Assembly: GCF_002001205.1 (NCBI RefSeq)
Contig: NZ_MUNZ01000118.1
Coordinates: forward strand, 1-64,000
From: Hydrogenophaga sp. A37
GTDB lineage: Bacteria; Pseudomonadota; Gammaproteobacteria; Burkholderiales; Burkholderiaceae_C
Reading direction: 5' to 3'
DNA length: 64,000 bases
A program made the translations under genes and the position numbers. Positions 53,029 to 61,671 of this stretch are shown here, in pieces. The notes beneath the pieces were generated by a model, which made no database searches, was not told the origin of the DNA, and saw only the letters and a list, made by a program, of their open reading frames with translations. Numbering within the stretch: the stretch's first letter is position 1; each line of letters opens with the position of its first letter.

Positions 53029-53949
53029 TCAGAGTTCCTTCCGGATGTCCACGAGGCGCGTCAGACCCCAGATGATCATCAGCACCACCGAGAGCAGGAT
53101 CACCGCGTTGGCCGCGGCCAGCGGGAACTGCAGGTAGCTGGTCTGTACCTGGATGATCTTGCCGACCGAAGCGATCTGCTGGCCGCCCATGACGCCGATG
53201 GTCACGAAGTCGCCCATGACGATGGTGATGACGAAGATCGAGCCGATGATGATGCCGGTCTTGCACAGCGGCACGATCACATTCCACAGCGTCTGCCAGC
53301 CGCTGGCCCCGGCGTCGCTGGCCGCTTCGAGCAGGCTGCGGTCGATGCGCATCATGCTGTTGAAAATGGGCACGATCATGAACATGGTGTAGAGGTGCAC
53401 GAAGGCCAATACCACCGAAAAGTCGGAGAACAGCAGCCACTCGATCGGCGTCTGGATCAGGCCCAGGCCCTGCAGGCTCTGGTTCACCAAGCCGTTGCGC
53501 CCGAGCAGCGGCACCCACGAAATCATGCGGATCACGTTGGAGGTCCAGAAAGGCACGGTGCACAGAATGAACAGCGCCGTCTGCATGCCCGAAGACCGCA
53601 CGTGGAAGGCCAGAAAGTAGGCCACCGCAAAACCCAGCACCAGGGTGATGCCCCAGACCAGCAGGCTGAATTTCAGCGTGGACAAATAGGTGGAGAGCGA
53701 GACGCAGAAGTCACCGTGTTCGGTGAGCGTGGAACAGCCTTCGAAGATGGCGAAGTAGTTGCGCAGCGTGAACGCCGGCAACAGCTCGTACTCATTGAAA
53801 TCCCAGAAGCTGACCATCACGATCAGCCCCAGCGGAATGAGGAAGAACAGCACAAACACCAACGTGAACGGCGCCGCCTGCCACCAGGCGTGCAGCGTGC
53901 GGTTCGGGCTGTCGGCGACAGGACCGGCGGTGGCGGATGTGCTGCTCAT
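53029..53949 (-). CDS. ABC transporter permease (PotB-like)
   Basis: A 306-residue permease with six predicted helices and the EAA loop LLEAASDAGASGWQTLWNVI. ATG 53949 is used; four extra codons upstream are possible. It forms the membrane channel with the PotC-like subunit. The 241-bp gap before it holds a class C repeat that separates it from the binding-protein gene. Confidence 0.85.
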   Translation of the reverse strand: MSSTSATAGPVADSPNRTLHAWWQAAPFTLVFVLFFLIPLGLIVMVSFWDFNEYELLPAFTLRNYFAIFEGCSTLTEHGDFCVSLSTYLSTLKFSLLVWGITLVLGFAVAYFLAFHVRSSGMQTALFILCTVPFWTSNVIRMISWVPLLGRNGLVNQSLQGLGLIQTPIEWLLFSDFSVVLAFVHLYTMFMIVPIFNSMMRIDRSLLEAASDAGASGWQTLWNVIVPLCKTGIIIGSIFVITIVMGDFVTIGVMGGQQIASVGKIIQVQTSYLQFPLAAANAVILLSVVLMIIWGLTRLVDIRKEL

Positions 53950-53994
53950 GGAGAAAACCAATCAAGGAAGAAAGCGAGCGTGGAGCGAGACTTC

Positions 53995-54185
53995 GCGGCG
54001 AGCGCAGCGAAGCCCCCTCCAGGCCACCGCGGAACCGGCTTTGCCGGGCCGCCAGTGGCGCTCCCCTCTGGGGGGCTGAGGACCGCGGCTCCAAGCCTGC
54101 CTGCGCAGGCTTGGACGGGACGAAGGGGCATCGCCTCTGGCGATGACGCGGCCTGCAAGGCACGCCGCCGGCGGCGCGGGGGGGA
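53995..54185. repeat. Class C repeat inside the ABC transporter operon
   Basis: About 190 bp with inverted GC-rich ends (ACCGCGGAACCGGCTTTGCC and GCCGCCGGCGGCGCGGGG) plus an internal palindrome. It sits between the binding-protein and permease genes, so it is transcribed with them and may alter their expression ratio. Confidence 0.55.
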
Positions 54186-54190
54186 ATTCG

Positions 54191-55477
54191 TCACGCAGCG
54201 ACGAATTCATTCCACTTCCTGACCATGTACTCGTTCTCATCCATCACCGCGTTCCAGCAGGCGATGCCGCCCATGCGCGCTTCGTAGCTGCCGCCGTCGC
54301 GCACCGCGCCGGCCTTGGCCAGCACGTCGCCGTTCGGGCTCTTGATGTCCTGCGAGGCGGGCTTGCCTTCCATCCAGTAGGCCCACTCGTAGGCTTCCAT
54401 CTTGGACTTGGCGGTGTCCAGCACGGCGCTGTAGTAGCCCTGGCGGTTCAGGTAGGCGCCGGCCCAGCCGTCGAGGAACCAGTTGATGAACTCGTAGGCA
54501 CCGTCGAGCTTGCGGCCGCTCAGCGTGGCAGGCAGACCGAAGCCGGCGGCCCAGGCGCGGTATCCCTCTTTGAGCGGCTGGAAGTTGCAGGCGATGCCCT
54601 TGGTGCGCACGGCGGTCACGGCCGGGCTCCACATCGACTGGATCACCACCTCGCCCGAGGCCATCAGGTTGACCGACTCGTTGAAGTCTTTCCACAGCGC
54701 GCGGAACTGACCGGCCTTCTTGGCTTCGATCAAGGTCTTGATCGTCAGGTCGATCTCGGCCTTGGTCATGTTGCCCTTGTCGGGGTACTTGTAGAGGCCC
54801 ATGGCTTCCACGACCATGGCGGCGTCCATGATGCCGATGGACGGAATGTTCAGGATGGCGGTCTTGCCTTTGAACTCGGGGTTCAGCAGCTCGGCCCAGG
54901 AGTTGATCGGGCGCTTGATCAGGTCGGGGCGGATGCCCAGCGTGTCGGCGTTGTACACGGTGGGGATCAGGCTCATGAACTGGGTCGGACTCTTGGCGAA
55001 GACCTTGCTCTTTTCGCCTTCGAGGTAGATCACCTTCTTGGGCGCGGTGCCTTGGTCGCCGACCGTCTTGCCGGCCACGCTGCCGGTGGTGAACAGCGGA
55101 GTGATCTTGTCGGCGTTCTTGATTTTCTTGACGTCGATGCCCTTGAGGTTGCCCGTGGGCACGATCTTCTTGAGTGAGAAGTACTCGGTGTCGATCAGGT
55201 CGAAGCTGTTGGGCGCGGTGACGGCGCGTTTGGTGACATCGTCGGTGGTCACGGCCACGTACTGGATCTTGATGCCGGTGTCCTTCTCGAACTTTTCGGC
55301 GATGGTTTTGTCCTGGTTCACCGCGGTGCCCAGGTAACGCAGGGTGATCTTCTCTTGGCCGATGGCTGGCGAGATGCCGCTGGCCAGGATGCCGGCCATG
55401 CCGGCGGTGCCTTGCAGCAGGCTGCGGCGCGAGAGGCCAGCTGTGTCGGCGGGGGTGTCTTTGATCGAATCTGACAT
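54191..55477 (-). CDS. ABC transporter substrate-binding protein, polyamine type, Tat-exported
   Basis: A 428-residue periplasmic binding protein of the PotD family. The N-terminus LSRRSLLQGTAGMAGILASG has a twin-arginine signal. The mature protein opens EKITLRYLGTAVNQDKTIAE and contains TNSFDLIDTEYFS-like strands and the GMGLYKYP region. It is 428 residues against about 350 for PotD, so a larger ligand is possible. The gene follows the ATPase gene after 62 bp, with a good site before the ATG. Confidence 0.83.
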   Translation of the reverse strand: MSDSIKDTPADTAGLSRRSLLQGTAGMAGILASGISPAIGQEKITLRYLGTAVNQDKTIAEKFEKDTGIKIQYVAVTTDDVTKRAVTAPNSFDLIDTEYFSLKKIVPTGNLKGIDVKKIKNADKITPLFTTGSVAGKTVGDQGTAPKKVIYLEGEKSKVFAKSPTQFMSLIPTVYNADTLGIRPDLIKRPINSWAELLNPEFKGKTAILNIPSIGIMDAAMVVEAMGLYKYPDKGNMTKAEIDLTIKTLIEAKKAGQFRALWKDFNESVNLMASGEVVIQSMWSPAVTAVRTKGIACNFQPLKEGYRAWAAGFGLPATLSGRKLDGAYEFINWFLDGWAGAYLNRQGYYSAVLDTAKSKMEAYEWAYWMEGKPASQDIKSPNGDVLAKAGAVRDGGSYEARMGGIACWNAVMDENEYMVRKWNEFVAA

Positions 55478-55539
55478 GGGTCGAGCTCCAGTGAGGAAGG
55501 TTTCGGGGAGGGAACGGGCAAAGAAAACGGGATGCGATG

Positions 55540-56583
55540 TCAGGCGGCAGCGGGGACGTCGAGCACGGGCGGGAAGGTGTGGGCCTGCCAGGGCGCCCAG
55601 CTCAGGCTCACCGCGTCGCCGGGGCTGTAGGGCTGTTGCACGAACGTGGCCTCGGGCAGCATCACGGACACGCTGTTGTCGTCCGTGCCGTCGCCGGCGC
55701 TCAGCTTCAGGCCGAGCAGCACATAGGTGCCCTGGTACTCGACGTCGCTCACGGTGGCGGGCCAGCCGCTGGCGCCGGTGTGGGCGGGTGCGAGCTGGAT
55801 GTGGTCGTTGCGCACGGCCACCTTGCCCTGCGTGGTGGCGAGCACGTTGTGGCCGCCCATGAAACGCGCGACGAATTCGCTGGCCGGCCGGTTGTAGACC
55901 TCGCGTGGCGCGCCCACCTGCTCAATGCGGCCGTGGTTCATCACCACCATGGTGTCGGCCAGCGCCATCGCTTCTTCCTGCGAGTGCGTGACGTGGATGA
56001 AGGTCAGGCCGAGTTCGCGCTGCCAGTGGCGCAGCTCGGCGCGCATCTGGATGCGCAGGAAGGGGTCGAGTGCCGAGAGCGGCTCGTCGAGCAGCAGCAC
56101 ACGCGGCTGGGTGATCAGCGCGCGGGCCAGCGCCACGCGCTGCTGTTGGCCGCCCGAGAGTTCGCCCGGCTTGCGCTGTGCGAGGTGCCCCATGGCCACG
56201 CGCTCCAGCAGGTCTTGCGCCTGGCGGTGGCGGGTGGCCTTGTCCACGCCTTTCATCTTGAGGCTGAAGGCCACGTTGTCCAGCGCCGTGAGGTGCGGGA
56301 ACAGCGCGAAGCTCTGGAACATCATGGCCGTGCCGCGGTCGGCGGCGGGCAGGGCGGTGATGTTGCGGTTCTCCAGCAGGATGTCGCCGCTGGTGGTGCT
56401 CTCGTGGCCGGCGATCATGCGCAGCGTGGTGCTCTTGCCGCAGCCCGAGGGGCCGAGCAGGCAGCAGTAGCTGCCACTGGCGATGCGCAGGTTGACGCTG
56501 TCCACGGCCACGCTGCCCTGGGCGTAGCGTTTGGTCAACGCGATGAGTTCGATGGCGGCGGGCGTGGGGGTGGGGTCGTCCAT
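55540..56583 (-). CDS. ABC transporter ATP-binding protein (PotA-like)
   Basis: A 347-residue ATPase: Walker [18 protein letters not shown], signature [16 protein letters not shown] and Walker [14 protein letters not shown]. It also has a C-terminal TOBE-type domain ([20 protein letters not shown]). First gene of the operon ATPase, binding protein, two permeases, GntR, racemase. The promoter region holds the perfect inverted repeat at 56611-56653. Confidence 0.87.
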   Translation of the reverse strand: MDDPTPTPAAIELIALTKRYAQGSVAVDSVNLRIASGSYCCLLGPSGCGKSTTLRMIAGHESTTSGDILLENRNITALPAADRGTAMMFQSFALFPHLTALDNVAFSLKMKGVDKATRHRQAQDLLERVAMGHLAQRKPGELSGGQQQRVALARALITQPRVLLLDEPLSALDPFLRIQMRAELRHWQRELGLTFIHVTHSQEEAMALADTMVVMNHGRIEQVGAPREVYNRPASEFVARFMGGHNVLATTQGKVAVRNDHIQLAPAHTGASGWPATVSDVEYQGTYVLLGLKLSAGDGTDDNSVSVMLPEATFVQQPYSPGDAVSLSWAPWQAHTFPPVLDVPAAA

Positions 56584-56610
56584 GCCTCCAGCAGTGCATC
56601 AACCGTGCCA

Positions 56611-56653
56611 GCTGTTTTGTATGCAATGTGCACCGGATTGCATACAAAACAGC
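56611..56653. promoter_or_regulatory. Perfect 17-bp-arm inverted repeat, candidate GntR operator
   Basis: Arms GCTGTTTTGTATGCAAT and ATTGCATACAAAACAGC, separated by 9 bp. Each arm contains TTGTATGCAA, itself near-palindromic. It is 27 bp upstream of the ABC ATPase start and divergent from dapF. GntR proteins of the FCD type often bind such TTGTAT-type sites. Confidence 0.6.
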
Positions 56654-56788
56654 ACAAGCTTTGTGCGCAAAATGGCCCGAAGAGGGCCGCGACGGGCTGT
56701 CGCGGTGCGTGCGCACCGGCGTGAGGCGCACCACGCCGCGGCGACACCGGGGCGCCGGTGTGCACCGCTCTGGACGGATAATCCGCGC

Positions 56789-57664
56789 ATGCACATCCGC
56801 TTCACCAAAATGCAGGGCGCGGGCAACGATTTTGTCGTGCTCGATGAGACGCGCGGGCGCCTGGGTCTGACCCACGCGCAATACCGCTGGCTGGCCGACC
56901 GGCATTTCGGCGTCGGCGCCGACCAGATCCTGAGCGTGCGGCCCTCGCCCGGCCCCGGGCTGGACTTTGAGTACGTGATCCACAACGCCGACGGCGGTGA
57001 GGTGGAGCACTGCGGCAACGGCGCCCGCTGCTTCGTGCGCTACGTGCACGACAAAGGACTGACCACCCTCAACCCGGTGCGTGTGAAGGTGAAGCAGGGC
57101 GAGATCAGCCTGGCGCTGAACGATGACGGCCGCGTCACCGTGGACATGGGCGCGCCGGTGTTTGAGCTGGAGCGCGTGCCGTTCGACGCGAGCGGCCTTG
57201 TCTCAACGACGATGGGCAATGTCGAACGCTGGCCGCTGGCCTTGCCGGACGGCGACGAGGCGCTGGTCTGTGTGCTGTCCATGGGCAACCCGCACGCTGT
57301 GCAACTGGTCGACAACGTGGACACCGCCCCGGTCCTGCTCCAAGGCCCGCAGATCGAATGGCACCCGCGCTTCCCGTCACGCGTGAACGCCGGCTTCCTG
57401 CAGATCGTGAACCGCGGCCAGGTGCGCCTGCGCGTGTTCGAGCGCGGCGCGGGCGAGACGCTGGCCTGCGGTACCGGCGCCTGCGCCGCTGTCGTGGCCG
57501 GCATCCGCCTGGGCCTGCTGGATTCGAGCGTGGACGTGCACACCCACGGCGGCGTGCTCACCATTCAATGGCAGGACACGCCTGCACACGACGCACCGGT
57601 GTTCATGACCGGCCCGGCCACCACCGTCTTCGAGGGCGAGATCGAGGTGCCTGAACTGGCCTAA
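56789..57664 (+). CDS. dapF: Diaminopimelate epimerase
   Basis: A 291-residue enzyme that epimerises L,L- to meso-diaminopimelate for lysine and peptidoglycan synthesis. The two catalytic Cys residues are in [14 protein letters not shown] (near 75) and [13 protein letters not shown] (near 227). The family blocks [19 protein letters not shown] and [12 protein letters not shown] are complete. ATG 56789 is the first in the family's expected place. It starts the dapF-DUF484-xerC group. Confidence 0.93.
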   Translation: MHIRFTKMQGAGNDFVVLDETRGRLGLTHAQYRWLADRHFGVGADQILSVRPSPGPGLDFEYVIHNADGGEVEHCGNGARCFVRYVHDKGLTTLNPVRVKVKQGEISLALNDDGRVTVDMGAPVFELERVPFDASGLVSTTMGNVERWPLALPDGDEALVCVLSMGNPHAVQLVDNVDTAPVLLQGPQIEWHPRFPSRVNAGFLQIVNRGQVRLRVFERGAGETLACGTGACAAVVAGIRLGLLDSSVDVHTHGGVLTIQWQDTPAHDAPVFMTGPATTVFEGEIEVPELA

Positions 57665-57824
57665 GAGGCTGAGAGTCTTTCGTTCATGCCCGCTCACCAC
57701 CCCAAAACGCACCCGATCTGCGTTGCAAATGCTCGCCATGGCCTGAGCCATGGCTGTGCTTTGCGCCTTGATCGGACGCGTTGTGGGGCATTGCTCGGGC
57801 ACGCCCGAATAACGCTCAGCCTCT
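57664..57824. repeat. 161-bp palindromic element (class D) after dapF
   Basis: Two imperfect inverted arms of about 78 bp meet at GCCATGGC-CTGA-GCCATGGC (57735-57754). Outer ends are AGAGGCTGAG and CTCAGCCTCT. Inner matches include AAACGCACCCGATC against GATCGGACGCGTTG. It begins at the last base of the dapF stop codon and has no coding frame. Confidence 0.7.
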
Positions 57825-57852
57825 CGTCTCCCTCCTATATGCTCCCCTGACC

Positions 57853-58533
57853 ATGACCGATCCCTTCATTCCCCCGATCACCGAAGACGACATCGCCAAC
57901 TACCTGGCCAACACGCCCGACTTTTTTGATCGGCACGCCGGTGTGCTGGCGGCGGTTCAGCTCAGCAGCCCACACGGTCAGCGCGCCGTGAGTCTGCAGG
58001 AGCGCCAGGCCGAGTTGCTGCGCGACAAGATCAAGGGCTTGGAGCTCAAGGCGGCCGAGATGATCCGCCATGGACAGGACAACTCCACCATCGCCGACCG
58101 TCTGCAACGCTGGACCCGTGAACTGCTGCGGACCCGCGAAGCCCGTGATCTGCCCGAGGTCGCCGCCCGCGAAATCGCCACCCAGTTTCTCGTGCCACAA
58201 GTGGCGATCAAGGTCTGGGATGTGGCGCCCGCGTTCATGACCCTGGCCTGTGCTCAAGGCGCGAGCGAAGACGTGAAGGCGTTTTCCAGCTCGCTCAGCC
58301 GCCCCTACTGCGGCGCCAACCCCGGGCTGGAGGCCGCCGGCTGGCTGGACGACCCGAAGGCGGTGGCGTCCCTGGCGCTGATCCCGCTTCGGACGGCTGA
58401 GGGGCAAGCGGCCTTCGGTTTGCTGGTGCTGGGCTCGCCCGATGCCCAGCGGTTCGCGGCCGACATGGGCACCGACTTCCTGGAGCGCATGGGTGAACTC
58501 ACCAGCGCGGCGCTGTCGCGCCTGAGGCCATGA
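57853..58533 (+). CDS. DUF484 family protein
   Basis: A 226-residue GAF-like protein that lies between dapF and xerC in many proteobacteria. The N-terminus reads ITEDDIANYLANTPDFFDRH then VSLQERQAELLRDKIKGLEL, followed by a GAF-type sensory domain. Function unknown; the conserved location suggests a link to XerC or DapF. ATG 57853 fits the family start. Confidence 0.85.
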   Translation: MTDPFIPPITEDDIANYLANTPDFFDRHAGVLAAVQLSSPHGQRAVSLQERQAELLRDKIKGLELKAAEMIRHGQDNSTIADRLQRWTRELLRTREARDLPEVAAREIATQFLVPQVAIKVWDVAPAFMTLACAQGASEDVKAFSSSLSRPYCGANPGLEAAGWLDDPKAVASLALIPLRTAEGQAAFGLLVLGSPDAQRFAADMGTDFLERMGELTSAALSRLRP

Positions 58534-58534
58534 C

Positions 58535-58607
58535 CCCCACGCTGGTCACTTCGTGTACGGCGCTGCCCCCCAAGGGGGCTGGCCTGCCTTGGGGCGGCCC
58601 GGCGGCA
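58535..58607 (+). repeat. Class B repeat between DUF484 and xerC
   Basis: Near-complete 73-bp unit. It starts one base after the DUF484 stop codon and ends 15 bp before the xerC start. The left half has drifted (GGTCACTTCGTGTACGG region), while the right half GCTGCCCCCCAAGGGGGC is intact. Confidence 0.7.
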
Positions 58608-58621
58608 GGCCGTTCGCGGGC

Positions 58622-59632
58622 ATGAAAACCGCAGCCAGCGTGGACGATGCCGCGCTGGTGCAGGCCTACCTCACCCATGTGCGGGTGGAAAAGCGCCTGG
58701 CGACCCGCACTGTCGAGCTTTACACCCTGGACCTGCAGCGCCTGTCGCAACAGGCGGCGCAGGCCTCGCTGGCGCTGCGCGAGGTGCACAGCGCCCACAT
58801 CCGTCGCTGGGTGGCCCAGATGCACAGCGCCGGGCGCAGCGCGCGTGGCATCGCGCTCATCCTGTCGGGCTGGCGTGGTTTCTATGTCTGGCTCGGTCGC
58901 CAGGGCCTGATCGACCACAACCCGGTGCAGGACGTGCGCGCGCCCAAGGCCGGCAAGCCACTGCCCAAGGCGCTGGGGGTGGACGAGTCGGTGCAGCTCG
59001 CGTCCCATGTGGAAGAGGCCGACCACCCCGCACTCGAAGCCCGTGACGCCTGTTTCACCGAGTTGCTTTACGGCTGCGGCCTGCGCATCGGCGAACTGGT
59101 GGGGCTGGACGTGCAGGCGGGGCCCGGCGCACGCGGCTGGATCGATGCCGAGGCCGGCGAGGCCCATGTGCTGGGCAAAGGCTCCAAGCGACGCAGCGTG
59201 CCGGTGGGCCGCGCCGCGCTGGCCGCCCTGGAGCGCTGGCTGGCGCAGCGCGCGGCCTGGGGCCGGGACGATCCGGCGCTCTTCATCGGCAGCCGCGGCC
59301 AGCGCCTCACACCCCAGCACATCCGCGTGCGCCTCAAACGCCGTTCGCAACTGGCCGGGCTGGCCACGCCGGTGCACCCGCACATGCTGCGCCACTCGTT
59401 TGCCAGCCACGTGCTGCAGTCCAGCGGCGACCTGCGGGCGGTGCAGGAGCTGCTGGGGCACGCCAGCATCAGCACCACACAGGTCTACACGCGGCTGGAC
59501 TTCCAGCACTTGGCCAAGGTGTATGACGCGGCGCACCCACGGGCACTGGCGCGTGGCCGAGCAAAGGGCGAAGAGGGCCCCGTCAGCCCGTCTGCTTTGG
59601 ATGTGCCCGCAACGCCCAAGCCCAAGGGTTGA
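58622..59632 (+). CDS. xerC: Tyrosine recombinase XerC
   Basis: A 336-residue recombinase that resolves chromosome dimers at dif with XerD. An N-terminal SAM-like core-binding domain is followed by the catalytic Arg in YGCGLRIGELVGL, Lys in GKGSKRRSVPV, HxxR in HMLRHSFASH, the His in LLGHASISTTQVYT and the nucleophile Tyr in the same block. About 30 Pro/Ala-rich residues at the C-terminus exceed E. coli XerC. The ribosome site must fall between the repeat and the ATG. Confidence 0.92.
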   Translation: MKTAASVDDAALVQAYLTHVRVEKRLATRTVELYTLDLQRLSQQAAQASLALREVHSAHIRRWVAQMHSAGRSARGIALILSGWRGFYVWLGRQGLIDHNPVQDVRAPKAGKPLPKALGVDESVQLASHVEEADHPALEARDACFTELLYGCGLRIGELVGLDVQAGPGARGWIDAEAGEAHVLGKGSKRRSVPVGRAALAALERWLAQRAAWGRDDPALFIGSRGQRLTPQHIRVRLKRRSQLAGLATPVHPHMLRHSFASHVLQSSGDLRAVQELLGHASISTTQVYTRLDFQHLAKVYDAAHPRALARGRAKGEEGPVSPSALDVPATPKPKG

Positions 59633-59750
59633 CCGGCCAGATGCACGGGATCTCGGTGGTCGATCAGGCCGGGTTATCCCTGTAGGACGCCCCGCTCCAG
59701 CCTTGACAATCACTTCATAAGCAATCGCTTTTCTTCTTTTGGAGAACACC

Positions 59751-60188
59751 ATGTTCAAGTTCCTCACCGCCCTCAAGTCATTGCTGCTCGCCGCGGTGCT
59801 GTCCACGTCGCTGTCGTCGCAGGCGGCCGATGATGTGATCAAGACGGTTTATCACATGAGCGAAGGCATTCCCCAGGCAACGCGCGCCATCAGCAACATC
59901 CGCAACCACTTGGCGGCCGATCCCAAGGCCAAGATCGTGGTCGTGACCCACGGCCCGGGGATCGACTTCTTGCTGGAGGGGGCCACCAACCAGATGGAGC
60001 AGCCTTTTGCGGGAGCCATTGGCGAGCTGGCCAACAAGGGTGTGGAATTCCGGGTCTGCAACAACACGCTGGTCTCGCGCAAGATCGACCCCAACAAGGT
60101 CGCGATGGAAGCCAAGATCGTGCCGTCGGGCGTGGCCGAAGTGGCCCGACTGCAGGCCCGTGAGGGCTTTGTCTACCTGCGACCTTGA
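59751..60188 (+). CDS. Periplasmic DsrE-family protein
   Basis: A 145-residue exported protein. The signal peptide ends SLSSQA; the mature part reads TVYHMSEGIPQATRAISNIR then KIVVVTHGPGIDFLLEG and GVEFRVCNNTL, the DsrE/F-like fold with one Cys near residue 100. Similar exported DsrE proteins are linked to sulfur handling, but none of the partners is here. ATG 59751 has a TTTTGGAGAA site. Confidence 0.8.
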   Translation: MFKFLTALKSLLLAAVLSTSLSSQAADDVIKTVYHMSEGIPQATRAISNIRNHLAADPKAKIVVVTHGPGIDFLLEGATNQMEQPFAGAIGELANKGVEFRVCNNTLVSRKIDPNKVAMEAKIVPSGVAEVARLQAREGFVYLRP

Positions 60189-60196
60189 CAAGAATC

Positions 60197-60386
60197 ACCC
60201 CCGCGCCGCCTGCGTCACCCCCTCAAGGGGGCGGCACTGGCCGTCCGGCAAAGCCGGCCCGGCGGTGCCCTGGCGCAACGCCCCCTCCGACGTGAGATGC
60301 CTTCATCCGTGGATGCGGTGGAACCGGCTTTGCCGGGCCACTCGCATCGCCCCTGGGGGGTGACGCCGCAGGCGGCGCGGGGGTGG
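60197..60386. repeat. Class C repeat with inverted ends before the methyltransferase gene
   Basis: Arms CCCCCGCGCCGCCTGCGTCA (60199) and its near-exact inverse ending at 60386 enclose about 190 bp with inner inverted GGCTTTGCCGGGCC segments. It ends 11 bp before the RlmI-like start codon. Confidence 0.75.
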
Positions 60387-60397
60387 ACAATTGCTCT

Positions 60398-61582
60398 ATG
60401 AAAATCATTCGACTCAAGCCCGGCAAAGAACGCTCGCTGCAACGCCGTCACCCCTGGGTGTTTGACGGTGCGGTCGCCCGGGGCGGTGGCGATGCCGGAG
60501 AGACCGTTCGCGTCGAAAGCCACGAGGGTCAGTTCCTGGCCTGGGGCGCGTTCTCGCCGGCTTCGCGCATTCGCGTGCGCGCCTGGAGTTTTGACGAAGC
60601 GCAGCGCATCGACGCCGCTTTCTTCCGCGACAAGCTCGCCCAAGCCCTCGCCTTGCGCGAGCGTTTGGGCATCGAAAGCAACGGCGTGCGCCTGGTGCAT
60701 GGCGAGTCCGACGGCCTGCCGGGCCTGATCGTCGACCGCTACGGCGACACGCTGGTAGCGCAGTTCACCGCCTGCGGCGTGGAGCGCTGGAAGGGCCCAA
60801 TAGCCGACGCGCTGATCGAGCTCACCGGCTGCCCGCGCCTGTACGAACGCTCCGACACCAGCAGCCGCAAGCTCGAAGGCCTGCCCGAGGTCACGGGCTG
60901 GCTGCGTGGCAGCGGCGAGACGGCGTTCGAGCTGCTGGAGCACGGCTGGCGCCTGGGCCTGGACATCGCTCATGGACACAAGACCGGCTACTACCTCGAC
61001 CAACGTGACAGCCGCCTGGCCCTGTACCAATACACGAAGCGCCTGGGTTTTGCCCAGGTGCTCAACTGTTTCAGCTACACCGGCGGCTTCAGCGTGGCCG
61101 CGCTGGCGGGTGGGGCGGGGCACGTGACCAGCATCGATTCGTCCGGCCCGGCCTTGGAGCAGGCGCGCGCCAATCTGTTGCTGAACGGACTGGACCCGGC
61201 GCAGGCCACCTTCATGGACGCCGATGTGAACGCTTCGCTGCGGCAGTTCGTGATTGAGGGGCGCAGCTTCGACGCCATCGTGCTCGACCCGCCCAAGTTC
61301 GCGCCCACGGTGGCCCACGCCGAGCGCGCCGCCCGCGCCTACAAAGACCTCAACCGCCAGGCCTTCAAGCTGCTCACGCCTGGTGGCGTGCTGTTCACCT
61401 TCTCCTGCTCGGGCGGCATCGGCGTGGAGCTGTTCCACAAGATCGTGGCTTCGGCAGGGTTGGACGCAGGCGTGGACGGCGCCATCCTGCAGCGCCTGGG
61501 CGGTGCCTGCGACCACCCCATGACGGTGAATTTTCCGGAAGGTGAGTACCTCAAGGGCCTGGTGATCATGAAAAAACCGTGA
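60398..61582 (+). CDS. SAM-dependent rRNA methyltransferase (RlmI-like)
   Basis: A 394-residue RNA m5C methyltransferase. An N-terminal PUA domain (KPGKERSLQRRHPWVFDGAV) is followed by the Rossmann methyltransferase with VLNCFSYTGGFSVAALAGGA, the catalytic DPPKF (IVLDPPKFAPTVAHAERAAR) and FTFSCSGGIG. E. coli RlmI methylates C1962 of 23S rRNA; the present gene is a likely orthologue or relative. ATG 60398 follows the class C repeat closely. Confidence 0.85.
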   Translation: MKIIRLKPGKERSLQRRHPWVFDGAVARGGGDAGETVRVESHEGQFLAWGAFSPASRIRVRAWSFDEAQRIDAAFFRDKLAQALALRERLGIESNGVRLVHGESDGLPGLIVDRYGDTLVAQFTACGVERWKGPIADALIELTGCPRLYERSDTSSRKLEGLPEVTGWLRGSGETAFELLEHGWRLGLDIAHGHKTGYYLDQRDSRLALYQYTKRLGFAQVLNCFSYTGGFSVAALAGGAGHVTSIDSSGPALEQARANLLLNGLDPAQATFMDADVNASLRQFVIEGRSFDAIVLDPPKFAPTVAHAERAARAYKDLNRQAFKLLTPGGVLFTFSCSGGIGVELFHKIVASAGLDAGVDGAILQRLGGACDHPMTVNFPEGEYLKGLVIMKKP

Positions 61583-61671
61583 ATTGATCTGGAACCGTTC
61601 ACCGGGGATTGGGGTCGCATACACTCCCCCGCTGCCACCGCCTTCCTCACCGCCGCTGGAGTCGTTTCCCC

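Noticed and set aside
59703-59731. TTGACA as a -35 box for the DsrE gene
   Set aside because: No -10-like hexamer is found 16-18 bp downstream.
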